In this document: positions 42,037 through 51,850 of the stretch, piece after piece
How the letters are laid out: every line of letters begins with the position of its first letter
Numbering within the stretch: position 1 is the first letter of the stretch
DNA from: Gloeotrichia echinulata CP02
GTDB taxonomy: Bacteria > Cyanobacteriota > Cyanobacteriia > Cyanobacteriales > Nostocaceae
DNA: 64,000 nt
Reading direction: 5' to 3'
NCBI GenBank assembly: GCA_038087035.1
Contig: CP051187.1
Span: 1,862,501 to 1,926,500, forward strand
Translations under genes and position numbers: made by a program
Notes under the pieces: generated by a model
Told to the model about the DNA's origin: nothing
Databases searched by the model: none
The model's input: only the letters and a program-made list of their open reading frames with translations

Positions 42037-42888
42037 ATGTCAGAAAAACAACACCATTTAGATACCAAACTCGGATGGTCTTTGGATGAGCGAGATCCAA
42101 GATTCATCACATCACTAATGCCGCTTTTAGAGTGGTTCTATCACAACTATTTTCGAGTTCAAACTAGTGGCTGGGAAAATATCCCAACCCAAGAAAAAGT
42201 CCTATTTGTCGGTTCTCACAATGGGGGACTCGCTGCTCCCGATATGTTTATGATGATGTACGACTGGTTCTTACGATTTGGTGAAAACCAACCAGTCTAC
42301 GGCTTAATGCATCCCAAAGCCTGGGAGGTCTTTGGTCCAGTAGCGCAATTCGCCGCCAAGACCGGAGCAATCATGGCTCATCCAAAAATGGCTTATGCGG
42401 CGTTGCGTTCAGGCGCTAGCGTGTTGGTTTATCCTGGTGGTGCAGAAGATGTCTTCCGTCCCCATTACCTGCGGAATCAAATCTATTTTGCCCAACGTAA
42501 AGGGTTTATCAAGTTAGCGCTGCGGGAAAATGTACCAATTGTGCCGGCGATTTCCTACGGTGCCCATGATACCCTATATGTCATAGCAGATATCTACAAA
42601 ATTGTCCAGCAATTGCATCAATGGGGTTTACCTTGGCTATTTGGGGTTGATCCTATAGTCTTTCCCATTTATCTAGGATTACCTTGGGGATTAGCATTTG
42701 GTCCACTCCCCAATATCCCATTACCCGCCCCTATCCATACGCGGGTTTGTCCGCCAATTCGGTTTGAACGCTACGGACGCCAAGCCGCTAGCGATCCTGA
42801 GTATGTCAATCAATGCTATGAGTTAGTCAGAAGTCAGATGCAGCAGGAGTTAGACTCCTTAGCCCAACTTAGTGTAGTTTGTTCGTAA
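42037..42888 (+). CDS. LPLAT-superfamily acyltransferase-like protein
   Basis: 283 residues. Motifs of glycerolipid acyltransferases: GSHNGGLAAPD (an Hx4-6D-like catalytic block), then YPGGAEDVFRPHYLRNQ, and FIKLALRENVPIVPAISYGA, similar to the plant phytyl-ester/DGAT-like acyltransferase group. A hydrophobic stretch at about 205-230 may contact the membrane. The acyl acceptor is unknown. It stands alone, divergent from ddl. Confidence 0.8.
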   Translation: MSEKQHHLDTKLGWSLDERDPRFITSLMPLLEWFYHNYFRVQTSGWENIPTQEKVLFVGSHNGGLAAPDMFMMMYDWFLRFGENQPVYGLMHPKAWEVFGPVAQFAAKTGAIMAHPKMAYAALRSGASVLVYPGGAEDVFRPHYLRNQIYFAQRKGFIKLALRENVPIVPAISYGAHDTLYVIADIYKIVQQLHQWGLPWLFGVDPIVFPIYLGLPWGLAFGPLPNIPLPAPIHTRVCPPIRFERYGRQAASDPEYVNQCYELVRSQMQQELDSLAQLSVVCS

Positions 42889-42988
42889 TCAGGACTAATG
42901 TCATTAATTCTGAGTTTAGGCTCCCACCATCTACTGAAATTGATAGTTAAAAGGATGAAAATGAATTTGTGATAAATTCATTATCCTT

Positions 42989-43138
42989 ATGAGTAATAAA
43001 AAAGCGTTCAAACAGGATCGTCGGGGAGGAAGACGTGAAAATGCAGGCAGGAAGCCAATTTGGAGGAATAAAGATACCATTACGATCCGTGTGCCGAAAT
43101 CAATCGCCTCACAAGTGTTAGAGCTAGCCGTGGAATGA
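42989..43138 (+). pseudogene. Truncated accessory ORF of a lost tnpB element
   Basis: 49 residues: KQDRRGGRRENAGRKPIWRN followed by KDTITIRVPKSIASQVLELA. This is the basic, ribbon-helix-helix-like small protein that accompanies some cyanobacterial transposon genes; it ends early after ELAVE. Downstream come repeats and an orphan right-end hairpin (43371-43404), so the middle of the element has been deleted. Confidence 0.55.
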
Positions 43139-43161
43139 AACCTACAAAAAACGAGCAACCC

Positions 43162-43271
43162 TTGTCAAAAAGCGCGGTCTTGTTGCGTTGGCGAAGCCTC
43201 TCGTAGAGAAGATTTTCAATAATGTTGCGTTGGCGAAGCCTCTCGTAGAGAAAAACCGCGCTTTTTGACAA
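43162..43271. repeat. Hairpin element containing two small dispersed repeats
   Basis: A perfect 17-bp inverted repeat TTGTCAAAAAGCGCGGT (43162-43178 and 43255-43271) encloses two identical 29-bp direct repeats starting GTTGCGTTGGCGAAGCCTCT (43182-43210 and 43224-43252). It sits inside the remains of a tnpB element. Confidence 0.82.
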
Positions 43272-43370
43272 TCCTGACCCGAAATCTGGTTGGCCTAGCT
43301 CAGGAACTGTCGGGAATTGCTGCGACGCTCTCCAGTCATTCCATTAAAAGTTCGTTTATGGACTCTTTAA

Positions 43371-43404
43371 GAATCCCCCGGCTTTAGACGTGGGGAGTAT
43401 CAAG
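43371..43404 (+). mobile_element. Orphan right end of an IS200/IS605-type element
   Basis: GAATCCCCCGGCTTTAGACG followed by TGGGGAGTATCAA, the hairpin and terminus of tnpB-element omega RNAs. No tnpB precedes it; only the truncated accessory ORF at 42989 remains. The same layout is seen on the minus strand at 1418-1450. Confidence 0.58.
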
Positions 43405-43443
43405 AACAGAAATCATCTACATCACAGAAAATCTGGGTTACAT

Positions 43444-43555
43444 CTAGTAGTCTGTCAATTTTGTTTTGAGGGATTTTTGGTAGTGTGAGCGTCTCGCTCA
43501 CGCGGGCAAGATGCCCGCACTACAGTCCATCATTTTTATCTTGACAGAGTACTAG
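43444..43555. repeat. Miniature element, family 3, copy b
   Basis: 112 bp, the reverse complement of the copy at 30128-30239 with very few differences, the same terminal repeats and the same two internal hairpins. Confidence 0.88.
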
Positions 43556-43576
43556 GCGAGATACAATTGTGGACAT

Positions 43577-43627
43577 AGCTGAGACACCCTTGAATTTTTC
43601 TTCTTATTCCAGTCTCAGCTTTTTTTT
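43577..43627 (+). terminator. Hairpin followed by T7
   Basis: AGCTGAGAC (43577-43585) pairs with GTCTCAGCT (43612-43620), and seven T follow at once. The loop is long (26 nt). It would end plus-strand transcripts coming from the acyltransferase side. Confidence 0.5.
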
Positions 43628-43708
43628 GCATCTTTTTCAACCCGTCGAACTCACGTCTTATTAAGACGATTTTGAGTATTTTAGCTGATTGACAAAATGC
43701 TCTTTATC

Positions 43709-46700
43709 TTAATCTTTCACCGATGCTGGATTCTGCACGGCGTTGAGAATTAGCTTAATTTTTGCCTCCAATTCAGCAATTTTATCGATCAATATTTGAT
43801 TGTCAGAAATTACTGACGAAGGTTTCAATCTGCGGATACCCTGACCAAAGCCCATTAACGCGGGACGTTCAACGTAGGTAACACGGTGCAGCACCCGCCA
43901 AGCTTTGTTGGGTTTACCGGCTTGTGCTTGGCGCAAAGCTCTTGCTTCTTCGCCATTGCTGGCTAACCATTCTGGGTCAACCACGTAGTTAAAGAAGTCT
44001 TGGAAGTTTTGTGTGCTACCTTCGAGATAGAAACTCATAAACCGATAGCGATCAACTTTTTCCCCTGGCAGAATGGGTCTATCGTTGTAGTTAGTAATCC
44101 CTTTATGTTCCAGACCTCCCAAGTCTACATTCAACTGGAAACCCTTGCTGCGTGCTTCGGTTTTGCTCATGGTTTGGGTCAAGTTAACCGTTGCTTGGGC
44201 TGTTAATTCGGCAGCCATTCCAAAAGCCCCATATTTCCCTTCAAAACCATAACCTGCATTCATACTAAAGGAGCCGCCAATGGTATGCTCTACAGTGTTA
44301 GCAAAGCTTTGAGCTTCGGCATGAAGTCCACCGTCAGCATCCCAGACATAGGTATTGACAATATTGCGCTTACCCGCTCGGATTTGGATATCTTCCATCC
44401 GTTTTTGCCAGCCAGCAAAGCTGTCAGTAGCATGAACTCGTTGTTCTTGGTCGCTAATTTTGCTTTGGATTTCAGCCTGTTTCTTCTTGGTGGCGGTTTG
44501 TTGTTGCTTGGTGTTTGCTTCTATGCTGTCAAGTTTCTGGTTCAGTTTTTCTTGTTCAGCCTTTTTCTTTTCCTCTTCAGCTTTTTTCTTTTCCTCTTCA
44601 GTCATTGAGGTTTGTGGCTTGTCTTCTTCCCGATCTACTCCAATAATGTTCGGTGCTGCACCACTATCTATCTGCCGATCTAAAGCCCATTCATCAATCA
44701 TACGCACGTTAAAGTTAGAGAAGTAAGATTCCCGTCGCTTATCTTCTGCTTCAATTTGGCGTTTAAGGTCATAAGCCTCTTGCAAACGATAGTAACTAGC
44801 AGGATAGAGGGAACCATACTGCGATCGCATTTCCGGAACGTGCTTGAAGAAGCGATCGCTGGTTGCACTACTCCCTGTTAACCCATCTAAGCTGCCGTTC
44901 ATGGTGTATGCTGGATTGATCAAAAAGGTGATGGTGTTGACATCGGGGGGAATGCCATCAACGGGTTGAACTTGGTAGCCTACCATTTTACCACTGCGAG
45001 CAAGTCGGGTGACAAACATATCTGCTAATGCCGACACAACCAAAGCATAGCCCACATTTTTGGGAATGAATCGTTTACCTAAATGGGGGAATTTAGCGGA
45101 TTCTTCCGTTGTCCCCCGCAATTCCAGTTTATCGGTCATGCTCAGGGATGAACTGGAGGCGATGCTACTCTCATTTTGGAATTGGTAGTTAAAATCAAAG
45201 TTGCCTTTGAAACCAGCACGGGCTACAGCTACTTTTGAACTAACGCTAACAATAACGCCTGCGCTGGTTGAAGCTTCCATATCCGCTCCGAGAAAAGTTT
45301 CCAAACTGCCACCCAAACCAGAGTCTTGCGATCGCTTCCAGCTAAATGTCACATCATCAGACATGGTTAATTCCACAGAAGTCGCGCCGTTATAGTCTTC
45401 TTCCAGGGTTAGGTTTTCACTGGGTATGGGGGGCGCACCTTCGATGTAACCTAATAAAGTCGGCGCAAACTGGGCATTACCAATCCATCTGAGTTCTAAA
45501 GCTTCAACGCGCTTGTCGGGTAGCAGGGTTGCGCCATTGGCAGTTGGATAAGCAAAAAACCGCCGCATGATGGCTACCTTCAGATTATCTTCGAGAGTAA
45601 CGGTGCTATACTCGTTGGATACAAGGGCATCACTGACTAGGGGCAGGGTGTTGTCATATACAGTAATGGCTTTATGCACCGTGCCGTGATTGTTGCCAGC
45701 TAGGTCTAAGACTTTTTGGGTAGTCCCTTGTCCAGTGCCTTCTCGTTTGATTTCATTGAGGGGATAGTAAGCAACTAAATTCGCCTCGTTACCACTCAGG
45801 CGTTTATACATATCCGCCTGAATTTCTACTTGGGTACGGGCTTTGTTCCAAATGCGAACTTCGGCAATTTGACCTAGGAAAAAGTTTTTAGATACCGTTC
45901 CATTCTCGTGAATTGCACCAATCAGTACCGCAGTTGTGGTGTCTGCACTTTTACCTAGATTACCGCTTCCTGCTAGCTGTCCATTGATATAAAGTTTTAC
46001 TATTGAGCCATCATAAGTAGCAACAACATGGCTATAAATCTCAGATGGAATGGTTTGTGAAGATGTAATTGTCCAAGGAGAAATATTATGACTGATGTTG
46101 ATCGTGTTGTCTGGTTGTAACGAGAAGATATACCATCCAGTCGAACCACTATTCCATTTGGAAATAATTGCCCTGTTTTGTGAAGATAGAGAAGGCTTAA
46201 TCCATGCTTCTAAGGTGTAACAATTGTTAGCAAATTGTAGTGCTGAGGGATTGCCTAGATTCACATAATCATTCACCCCATCAAACTTCATCACTGTATT
46301 TCCGGGGTTGCCAATGGGTGCAGTACAGCCCCACCAACTTGCACCAGAAACTGTGCCATTCTTTCCATTTCCAGAATTGTCGCGGATTGTGGTTCCTGTG
46401 GCTTCATTCAGGGGATAGTAAGCTAACAAACCCGGTTCGTTGCCACTGATTAGGGTTTTGCTATTGATGGCAATCTCATCATCAGTCAGGGCGATTCCCC
46501 AAATGCGGACTTCTGCTACTTTCCTGAATTGCTGATCATAATTTATATTGTTAGCGATCGCATAAACATCACTAATGCTTTTCAGGTTTGCATTCTTGAT
46601 GTCTTTAACTTTTTTCTCGGCATTTTTGTATGCCTCGCTATTCTTATCAGCGATAGCCTTCAATGCCTCTTCTGAAGCAGTCAGGGCTTTAGCTTTAGTA

Positions 46701-49700
46701 TCGCCAACTTTCTTACCGTCAATGTAAAACAGTGTAGTATTACCTTTACCGATTGCCGCGAGATGATGCCATCCTTGGGGTAATAACTCCAGATTGAAGC
46801 CGCTATCGTAAAAGTAATGTCCCAGGGGGTCATTGGTCAGAAAAATACCTAACTCTTTACCATCTTTGACGATAATGTGATGATCCGCTTTTTCCCCTGT
46901 GGTTAACGAATTATATTTCGATTTCCCTGGTTCAGGTAAAGGATAGACAAACCAGGCTTCAATTGTCCAGTCTGGGGGAAGAGCTAGGGCTTTATCTAAC
47001 CTAACTATACTCTCGCGATTGCTAAAGTTCAGGCAAGCACGTTGAGCATCGGGAATCCACTGTTCAAAGGCGGCATTTTTCCCGTCCGCAGTCGCATCAT
47101 AGTTAGTTTGCCGCATCCGCCCCTGGGTGTCGAAGTAACTCAGTTGCACGTTACCTTCACAAGTTTCGATGGCGTTCAGGCGACTGGCGGGTTGCACAAA
47201 TCCAAGTAACGCGCCCTGGGTGACTAATCCTTTGCCATCTTTGGCAACTAGACGCATCGTTTGCGGTGTTTGCTGAGTACTACTGACTCCATTGATGAAG
47301 CCACCGTTTAAGTTGCTTATTTCACGTTGAATGGGAGCCAGTTCTTCAATGACTTTTGTGCGGCGATTTTCCCAAGTTGTTTTATTCTTTACTCCTTCCT
47401 CGATAATATTTATCAGTTTTGCCAACTCTAGTTCTTTGAGTCGCAGATTAGCTTGTTTACCATTCAAAGATTCGAGAAGGATTTCAACCTTCCCATTAAT
47501 AGATTGTTCATCAACTTTAACCAATTTAAATTTTTCATGATCACTACCTTGTTGCCTAACCAATACTAATTGATATTGGTAAACATTAGCAGGTGCCAGT
47601 TTACATACTCCATTTGCTGCTCTAGCTTGGATATAATAGAAGCCTTGACCTGCATCAATCAATTTAAATTCACGGCGTTCTGGGTTTTGTTTTAAGTATG
47701 ATTCATCCATCAGATGCATCATGCCTATCATGCCATCGTAATGGTTAGCAAATACACCCCAGAACATATACATCTCGTAACTCATGATTATTGCTTTATT
47801 TTTAATCACAAAACATCCATTATCTGCAGCAATGAAATTCCAGTGGAAATGAACCTTGTTAACTCGATTCAAAAAAACTAAACTATTTTTAAAATTATAT
47901 GGTGAATCAACCCACGGTGTTAAAGCTAATCCAGTTGCTTTATTCTCTATATAACACCAATAATTCAAAGGATTATTCTTTTCTTTGTCATAGTTGCTTT
48001 GGTCTCTTTCATTTTGCTTTCGTAGCTCCTGTACTGTTTTACTGAGAGCATCTTTTTCAGTAATTGTGGCATTAAGATTATTGAGTTTTGCTAATTTATC
48101 CTCTAACTCTCGTTTTTCTTTGAGCAGAACCGCTTCCTGTTGCTCTTTTAATTCCAGTTGTTTCAATTTGACTGCCAATTCTGCCTGACTAGCCGCCAAA
48201 GGTGTTAAATTTACAACGTCTGTGAATTTAGCCTCAGTAATACTATCTGACAACAAGCGGATGCTATGCTTGCGAATCTCTAGCGATTTCCAAGTACCTT
48301 TAACATTAGCAATCTCAAAAGAACGTAACAAACTGACTCCATCAGGGATAGTAACGTTACATGAGACTCGATACCAACCGTTACCTGAGGTTTCAAATTC
48401 GTTCTGCACAGCCGAAATTGGCTTTTTCTCTTCGGCACTACGGCTACTTTTTCCCCAATAAGCGAGGGTGAAAATCTTGTTGCCTCTATTATCTGCATTG
48501 TTTAGATCGGTAAGATTAACTGGTTTTGAAGGTTCAAAATTAACCTTAAACTCAAAGCTTTCTTCGTAGGTTGCCCGTTCGCTGACAGCAAATAGCTCAG
48601 GATTACTATACTTAACTGCATCAGTTCCCCCTGTTAGTTTGCGGTTCAGAGTTGCAGCACTCACATAGGCATCCCCGTAGACAGTGCCGTCGTTGCCATT
48701 AACTGAAAAGTCAATAACTTTGCCTTCAGAGATGCCACCTAAGCGCCAATAACCCACTAACCCGACTTCTTTCCCAGTCAGTTGCAGGTACATATTATTT
48801 TTGATTTCTTCTGCGGTGCGGGCGACTTTCCAGATGCGAACCTCGGCAATTTGACCTTCAAAAGGGATTATTTTATCCCGACTATCACGCCCAATTCTGT
48901 GAGGAGTAACGGCACGTTTATCAGAAATTTCTCCAGAATGATTAATGTCAGCTACACCATCAACGTATGCGTATATTTTCTTGTTTTCCCGATCCCGGAC
49001 AAAGCTGATGAAATGCCATTCATTATCTCTCAAATCTTTTGAACCGTATAGATCGGGTTGATTATTCCAGTAAAATCTCAGCTTGCCATTGAAAACTTCA
49101 AAATTTACATCAATTGACTGTGGTAGTTGATAGTCTCCCAGCAATATACCTCTATTCTTAGAATTTTTAGGTACTTTCACCCACATGGAAACGGTGAATG
49201 AACCAGAGAAAATTGAAAGTGGCTGAGATAGTTGAATATAATCATTATTGCCATCAAACACTACCCCACGACGCTTCTTAGATAACAGTTCCGCCTTGAC
49301 GGCTTCTCCCGCAGCCCACTTGCGTTCAATCACAAAGTGGGTATTATCAATCTTCTGTACTGGATAGGTATTGTTATAGCCATCTGTGCCCACAATCTGC
49401 ACTTCATCCCCATTGGCTAACCCATGATTGGGACAGCTAACTCGCAACTTGCCATCGGCTGTTTTTTCATAGGCGGTAATCATACCGTCAAATATTAACC
49501 CGCCAGCTTCTTGGTCTTCTTTTTCCCAATAGCCCAACCCGTTACCCGATGGTAAGTTAATTTCAAAGCTATTATTGTCTACTTTTGTAGTGCGATAAAG
49601 ACCCCGGTAATCTCTTGTACTAGTAATTTTTACGAGGTCGCCATTTTTTAGTTCTGCGGCTGCGGTATTGGTAGATATTTTCACCAAATCCTCAGCTTTG

Positions 49701-50881
49701 TCTTTATCTGTTCCCTCTGCTAAACCCGTAATGATTCCTTGAGGCGGTGGTGTTTTATCACCAAAGGCTTTGATTTCATCCAAGGTATTCAAAGGTAAGA
49801 GAATTTCCCTTTGTTTGCTGCGAATAATGCTGCTTGTGGGTGTCTGATTTATTTGTGACAGGGTTCCATCTCCAGCAATAGCAAAACTGAATGCGGCAGT
49901 TCCTTTATCTGTGGGAATTGCTAACATTAATCTAGTTGCCGTTTTAATCAGTTGCATTTCCCCTGATTGGGTTTCTTGTTCCTGTTGTAAATCGTATTTG
50001 GTAGCAGCTAAACCGTTTGTGACAGTTACATTACTAATGTCCAAAGTTCGTTTAATTACTCCCGGAATATTGCGGGGAACGAGAGTATCATTTAATTCTT
50101 CAAAAATGCTGTAATCTTTGACATCAAATAACCCTTCTTCTGAGGCGCGAATTGTTGTCAATTCAACTTTCTGGGTTTGACTGTTGTAGGCAAAAATGTG
50201 CCAGCGATAAACATCATTTTCGATGGTGGGAACCAAGACAACAGAAAACCAGCCTTTTTGCAGATTATTAACTAAACAAAGTTCTGTGGTGGGTTGGTAG
50301 AAAAAGTTACCGTTGGCATCTCGAAAGTCTAAGGAGTCAATGTTGACGAGTCCATTAGACCCCTTATTCATGTTTTTCGTAGGTGTGTGCTTCTGCTTAC
50401 TGCGCTTAAATCTTACTTCTAGCTTGCGGTTCAGCTTATTTGTCATCCCATCTAAAACAAAGCGATCTACCAACAGAGTATTGGACTTGGACTGACGGAA
50501 AACGTAAATGTGTCCTAGCGCAGAAACCAGTTGCACTGGGGCGACAGCAGATTTATCCTTAGTCTGGTAGAGCGATTTCAGAACAAATTTTTTTGTGTCA
50601 TTCTGGTAGGTGAGTTCGGCTGTTTCTTTATCAATTACTGACTGGTCTTGTGTTGGTACTTCTTTATCTTTCTCTTTTTTAGTTTCATTGGGAAATTCTA
50701 GTTCTTGCCAATTCTCCCACCCAGTTCTCAAGTTTGCTGGCGTGTTGAGGTAACTATCTTCAAAACCATCCTGCTTGACTGTGTACCAAATCTTCCCATC
50801 GCCATCGGTAGCCAAGACGACTACTTTACCTTCATGAGCAATGCTATTGATGTGCTGGAGTTTTTCTTTGTTGAGCAACAT
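43709..50881 (-). CDS. Giant LamG/lectin-like multidomain protein
   Basis: About 2,390 residues from the ATG at 50881, preceded by AGAGGCAGAGAA; an upstream TTG at 50911 is less likely. Order: a tectonin-like N-terminus (GKIWYTVKQDGFEDS...GWENWQ); two repeats of the form NGDxVxIxGTxxYNxxYxV (about 410-530); LamG 1 (about 545-705); coiled coil (about 904-975); a ricin-like trefoil candidate (about 975-1115); LamG 2 (about 1287-1470); LamG 3 (about 1533-1700); and a 650-residue C-terminal region with Ser/Thr-rich alternating strands and a Lys/Glu coiled coil. There is no signal peptide. A sugar-binding effector, adhesin or pore-former is possible; none is proven. Confidence 0.72.
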   Translation of the reverse strand: MLLNKEKLQHINSIAHEGKVVVLATDGDGKIWYTVKQDGFEDSYLNTPANLRTGWENWQELEFPNETKKEKDKEVPTQDQSVIDKETAELTYQNDTKKFVLKSLYQTKDKSAVAPVQLVSALGHIYVFRQSKSNTLLVDRFVLDGMTNKLNRKLEVRFKRSKQKHTPTKNMNKGSNGLVNIDSLDFRDANGNFFYQPTTELCLVNNLQKGWFSVVLVPTIENDVYRWHIFAYNSQTQKVELTTIRASEEGLFDVKDYSIFEELNDTLVPRNIPGVIKRTLDISNVTVTNGLAATKYDLQQEQETQSGEMQLIKTATRLMLAIPTDKGTAAFSFAIAGDGTLSQINQTPTSSIIRSKQREILLPLNTLDEIKAFGDKTPPPQGIITGLAEGTDKDKAEDLVKISTNTAAAELKNGDLVKITSTRDYRGLYRTTKVDNNSFEINLPSGNGLGYWEKEDQEAGGLIFDGMITAYEKTADGKLRVSCPNHGLANGDEVQIVGTDGYNNTYPVQKIDNTHFVIERKWAAGEAVKAELLSKKRRGVVFDGNNDYIQLSQPLSIFSGSFTVSMWVKVPKNSKNRGILLGDYQLPQSIDVNFEVFNGKLRFYWNNQPDLYGSKDLRDNEWHFISFVRDRENKKIYAYVDGVADINHSGEISDKRAVTPHRIGRDSRDKIIPFEGQIAEVRIWKVARTAEEIKNNMYLQLTGKEVGLVGYWRLGGISEGKVIDFSVNGNDGTVYGDAYVSAATLNRKLTGGTDAVKYSNPELFAVSERATYEESFEFKVNFEPSKPVNLTDLNNADNRGNKIFTLAYWGKSSRSAEEKKPISAVQNEFETSGNGWYRVSCNVTIPDGVSLLRSFEIANVKGTWKSLEIRKHSIRLLSDSITEAKFTDVVNLTPLAASQAELAVKLKQLELKEQQEAVLLKEKRELEDKLAKLNNLNATITEKDALSKTVQELRKQNERDQSNYDKEKNNPLNYWCYIENKATGLALTPWVDSPYNFKNSLVFLNRVNKVHFHWNFIAADNGCFVIKNKAIIMSYEMYMFWGVFANHYDGMIGMMHLMDESYLKQNPERREFKLIDAGQGFYYIQARAANGVCKLAPANVYQYQLVLVRQQGSDHEKFKLVKVDEQSINGKVEILLESLNGKQANLRLKELELAKLINIIEEGVKNKTTWENRRTKVIEELAPIQREISNLNGGFINGVSSTQQTPQTMRLVAKDGKGLVTQGALLGFVQPASRLNAIETCEGNVQLSYFDTQGRMRQTNYDATADGKNAAFEQWIPDAQRACLNFSNRESIVRLDKALALPPDWTIEAWFVYPLPEPGKSKYNSLTTGEKADHHIIVKDGKELGIFLTNDPLGHYFYDSGFNLELLPQGWHHLAAIGKGNTTLFYIDGKKVGDTKAKALTASEEALKAIADKNSEAYKNAEKKVKDIKNANLKSISDVYAIANNINYDQQFRKVAEVRIWGIALTDDEIAINSKTLISGNEPGLLAYYPLNEATGTTIRDNSGNGKNGTVSGASWWGCTAPIGNPGNTVMKFDGVNDYVNLGNPSALQFANNCYTLEAWIKPSLSSQNRAIISKWNSGSTGWYIFSLQPDNTINISHNISPWTITSSQTIPSEIYSHVVATYDGSIVKLYINGQLAGSGNLGKSADTTTAVLIGAIHENGTVSKNFFLGQIAEVRIWNKARTQVEIQADMYKRLSGNEANLVAYYPLNEIKREGTGQGTTQKVLDLAGNNHGTVHKAITVYDNTLPLVSDALVSNEYSTVTLEDNLKVAIMRRFFAYPTANGATLLPDKRVEALELRWIGNAQFAPTLLGYIEGAPPIPSENLTLEEDYNGATSVELTMSDDVTFSWKRSQDSGLGGSLETFLGADMEASTSAGVIVSVSSKVAVARAGFKGNFDFNYQFQNESSIASSSSLSMTDKLELRGTTEESAKFPHLGKRFIPKNVGYALVVSALADMFVTRLARSGKMVGYQVQPVDGIPPDVNTITFLINPAYTMNGSLDGLTGSSATSDRFFKHVPEMRSQYGSLYPASYYRLQEAYDLKRQIEAEDKRRESYFSNFNVRMIDEWALDRQIDSGAAPNIIGVDREEDKPQTSMTEEEKKKAEEEKKKAEQEKLNQKLDSIEANTKQQQTATKKKQAEIQSKISDQEQRVHATDSFAGWQKRMEDIQIRAGKRNIVNTYVWDADGGLHAEAQSFANTVEHTIGGSFSMNAGYGFEGKYGAFGMAAELTAQATVNLTQTMSKTEARSKGFQLNVDLGGLEHKGITNYNDRPILPGEKVDRYRFMSFYLEGSTQNFQDFFNYVVDPEWLASNGEEARALRQAQAGKPNKAWRVLHRVTYVERPALMGFGQGIRRLKPSSVISDNQILIDKIAELEAKIKLILNAVQNPASVKD

Positions 50882-51154
50882 TTCTCTGCCTCTTTCAACG
50901 TTAATAGCCAAGTATTTTTTCTACTCAATTTTTAGACGTTTCCCCACCCCAATTCCTGAATTTTTCGAGTTACGGGCACTTTTTTTCCCAAAAAAGAAAA
51001 TTTAACCCCCACAACCCTTACGCCCCTTACCTTTCAGCCGCTACATAATTTTTCTCAATTACGAGCGAGCAGGGTAAAATGGAGAATCTAATATATTGAG
51101 TATTACAAAAAATATATTTTCAGTATGGTAAAGATTGGTATGAGAGAAATGGCA

Positions 51155-51480
51155 TTGAGCCGAGATAGCTACATATTCGGAAATTGAGGCTGGAAGCAAT
51201 ACTGCGTAGGTTTTGCCCAAAAACCTTAACCCGCGTAGGTTGGGTTGAGGAACGTAGCAAGCTAGCCGTAGGCTAACCCAACATTTGGCGGGTTTGTTGG
51301 GTAACGCATTGCCTCAACCCAACCTACGATTTTCCTTAACCGAGCAGTATTGAGGCTGGAAGCGATTATCCTGCTTAGGTTTGGTAATTTGCTACTTCCT
51401 TGTACTTAAAACCGCTATAGACAACGAAAAATCAAGCCTTTTCAGCCACTATTTCCGTTTTCGTTCTTATCTCGGCTCAA
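51155..51480. repeat. Miniature element, family 1, diverged copy c, interrupted
   Basis: The ends TTGAGCCGAGATA...TATCTCGGCTCAA and internal parts (GGTTTGGTAATTTGCTACTT, AACGAAAAATCAAG) match copies a and b in the opposite orientation. It is split by the family 2 element at 51197-51352. Without that insert it would be about 160 bp. Confidence 0.82.
51197..51352. repeat. Miniature element, family 2, copy c, nested in family 1
   Basis: 156 bp from CAATACTGC to GCAGTATTG, flanked by the perfect 10-bp target duplication AGGCTGGAAG (51187-51196 and 51353-51362). The interior shares GTAGGTTGGGTTGAGG and TTTGGCGGGTTTGTTGGGT with copy a. Confidence 0.88.
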
Positions 51481-51850
51481 TCAATGCCATAGAGAAGTTG
51501 ACCAAGCCAATTTTAGATTTTAGATTTTAGATTTTAGATTGTTTCGGTCCCTTGCAGCCCCCTTGTGGGCGGAACAAATCCAAAATCCCAAATCCAAAAT
51601 CCTCGAGCAAGGTACCCTTGTGGTCGGGGTCAATCCAAAATCCAAAATCCAAAATCCAAAATCGATTGACGCATTTAATTTGCACTAAATTTAATGCTAG
51701 CAAATATAAAATGTAACATTTAATACGAAATTACTCCGCTCATCAGCCATACTACACCCACCCATTAGCAGAATTTATCTGGGGATCGCTTGCTGTATTC
51801 TTCACAGTTTGTTACAAAAGTATAAAGAACTTCTAGAGACCCAAAACCTC

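Larger units (their letters stand above)
50936..51850. other. Repeat-filled region between giant gene and DUF2993 gene
   Basis: No gene is supported. It holds a diverged miniature element of family 1 carrying a nested family 2 copy (51155-51480), a TTTTAGATT 9-mer tandem run (about 51511-51540), and AATCCAAA-type repeats (about 51568-51662). The last 180 bp carry the presumed promoter of the DUF2993 gene. Confidence 0.6.

Noticed and set aside
43709..50911. Rhs or Tc-toxin TccC-like protein
   Set aside because: No YD repeats or DPxG core were seen; LamG and coiled-coil regions dominate.
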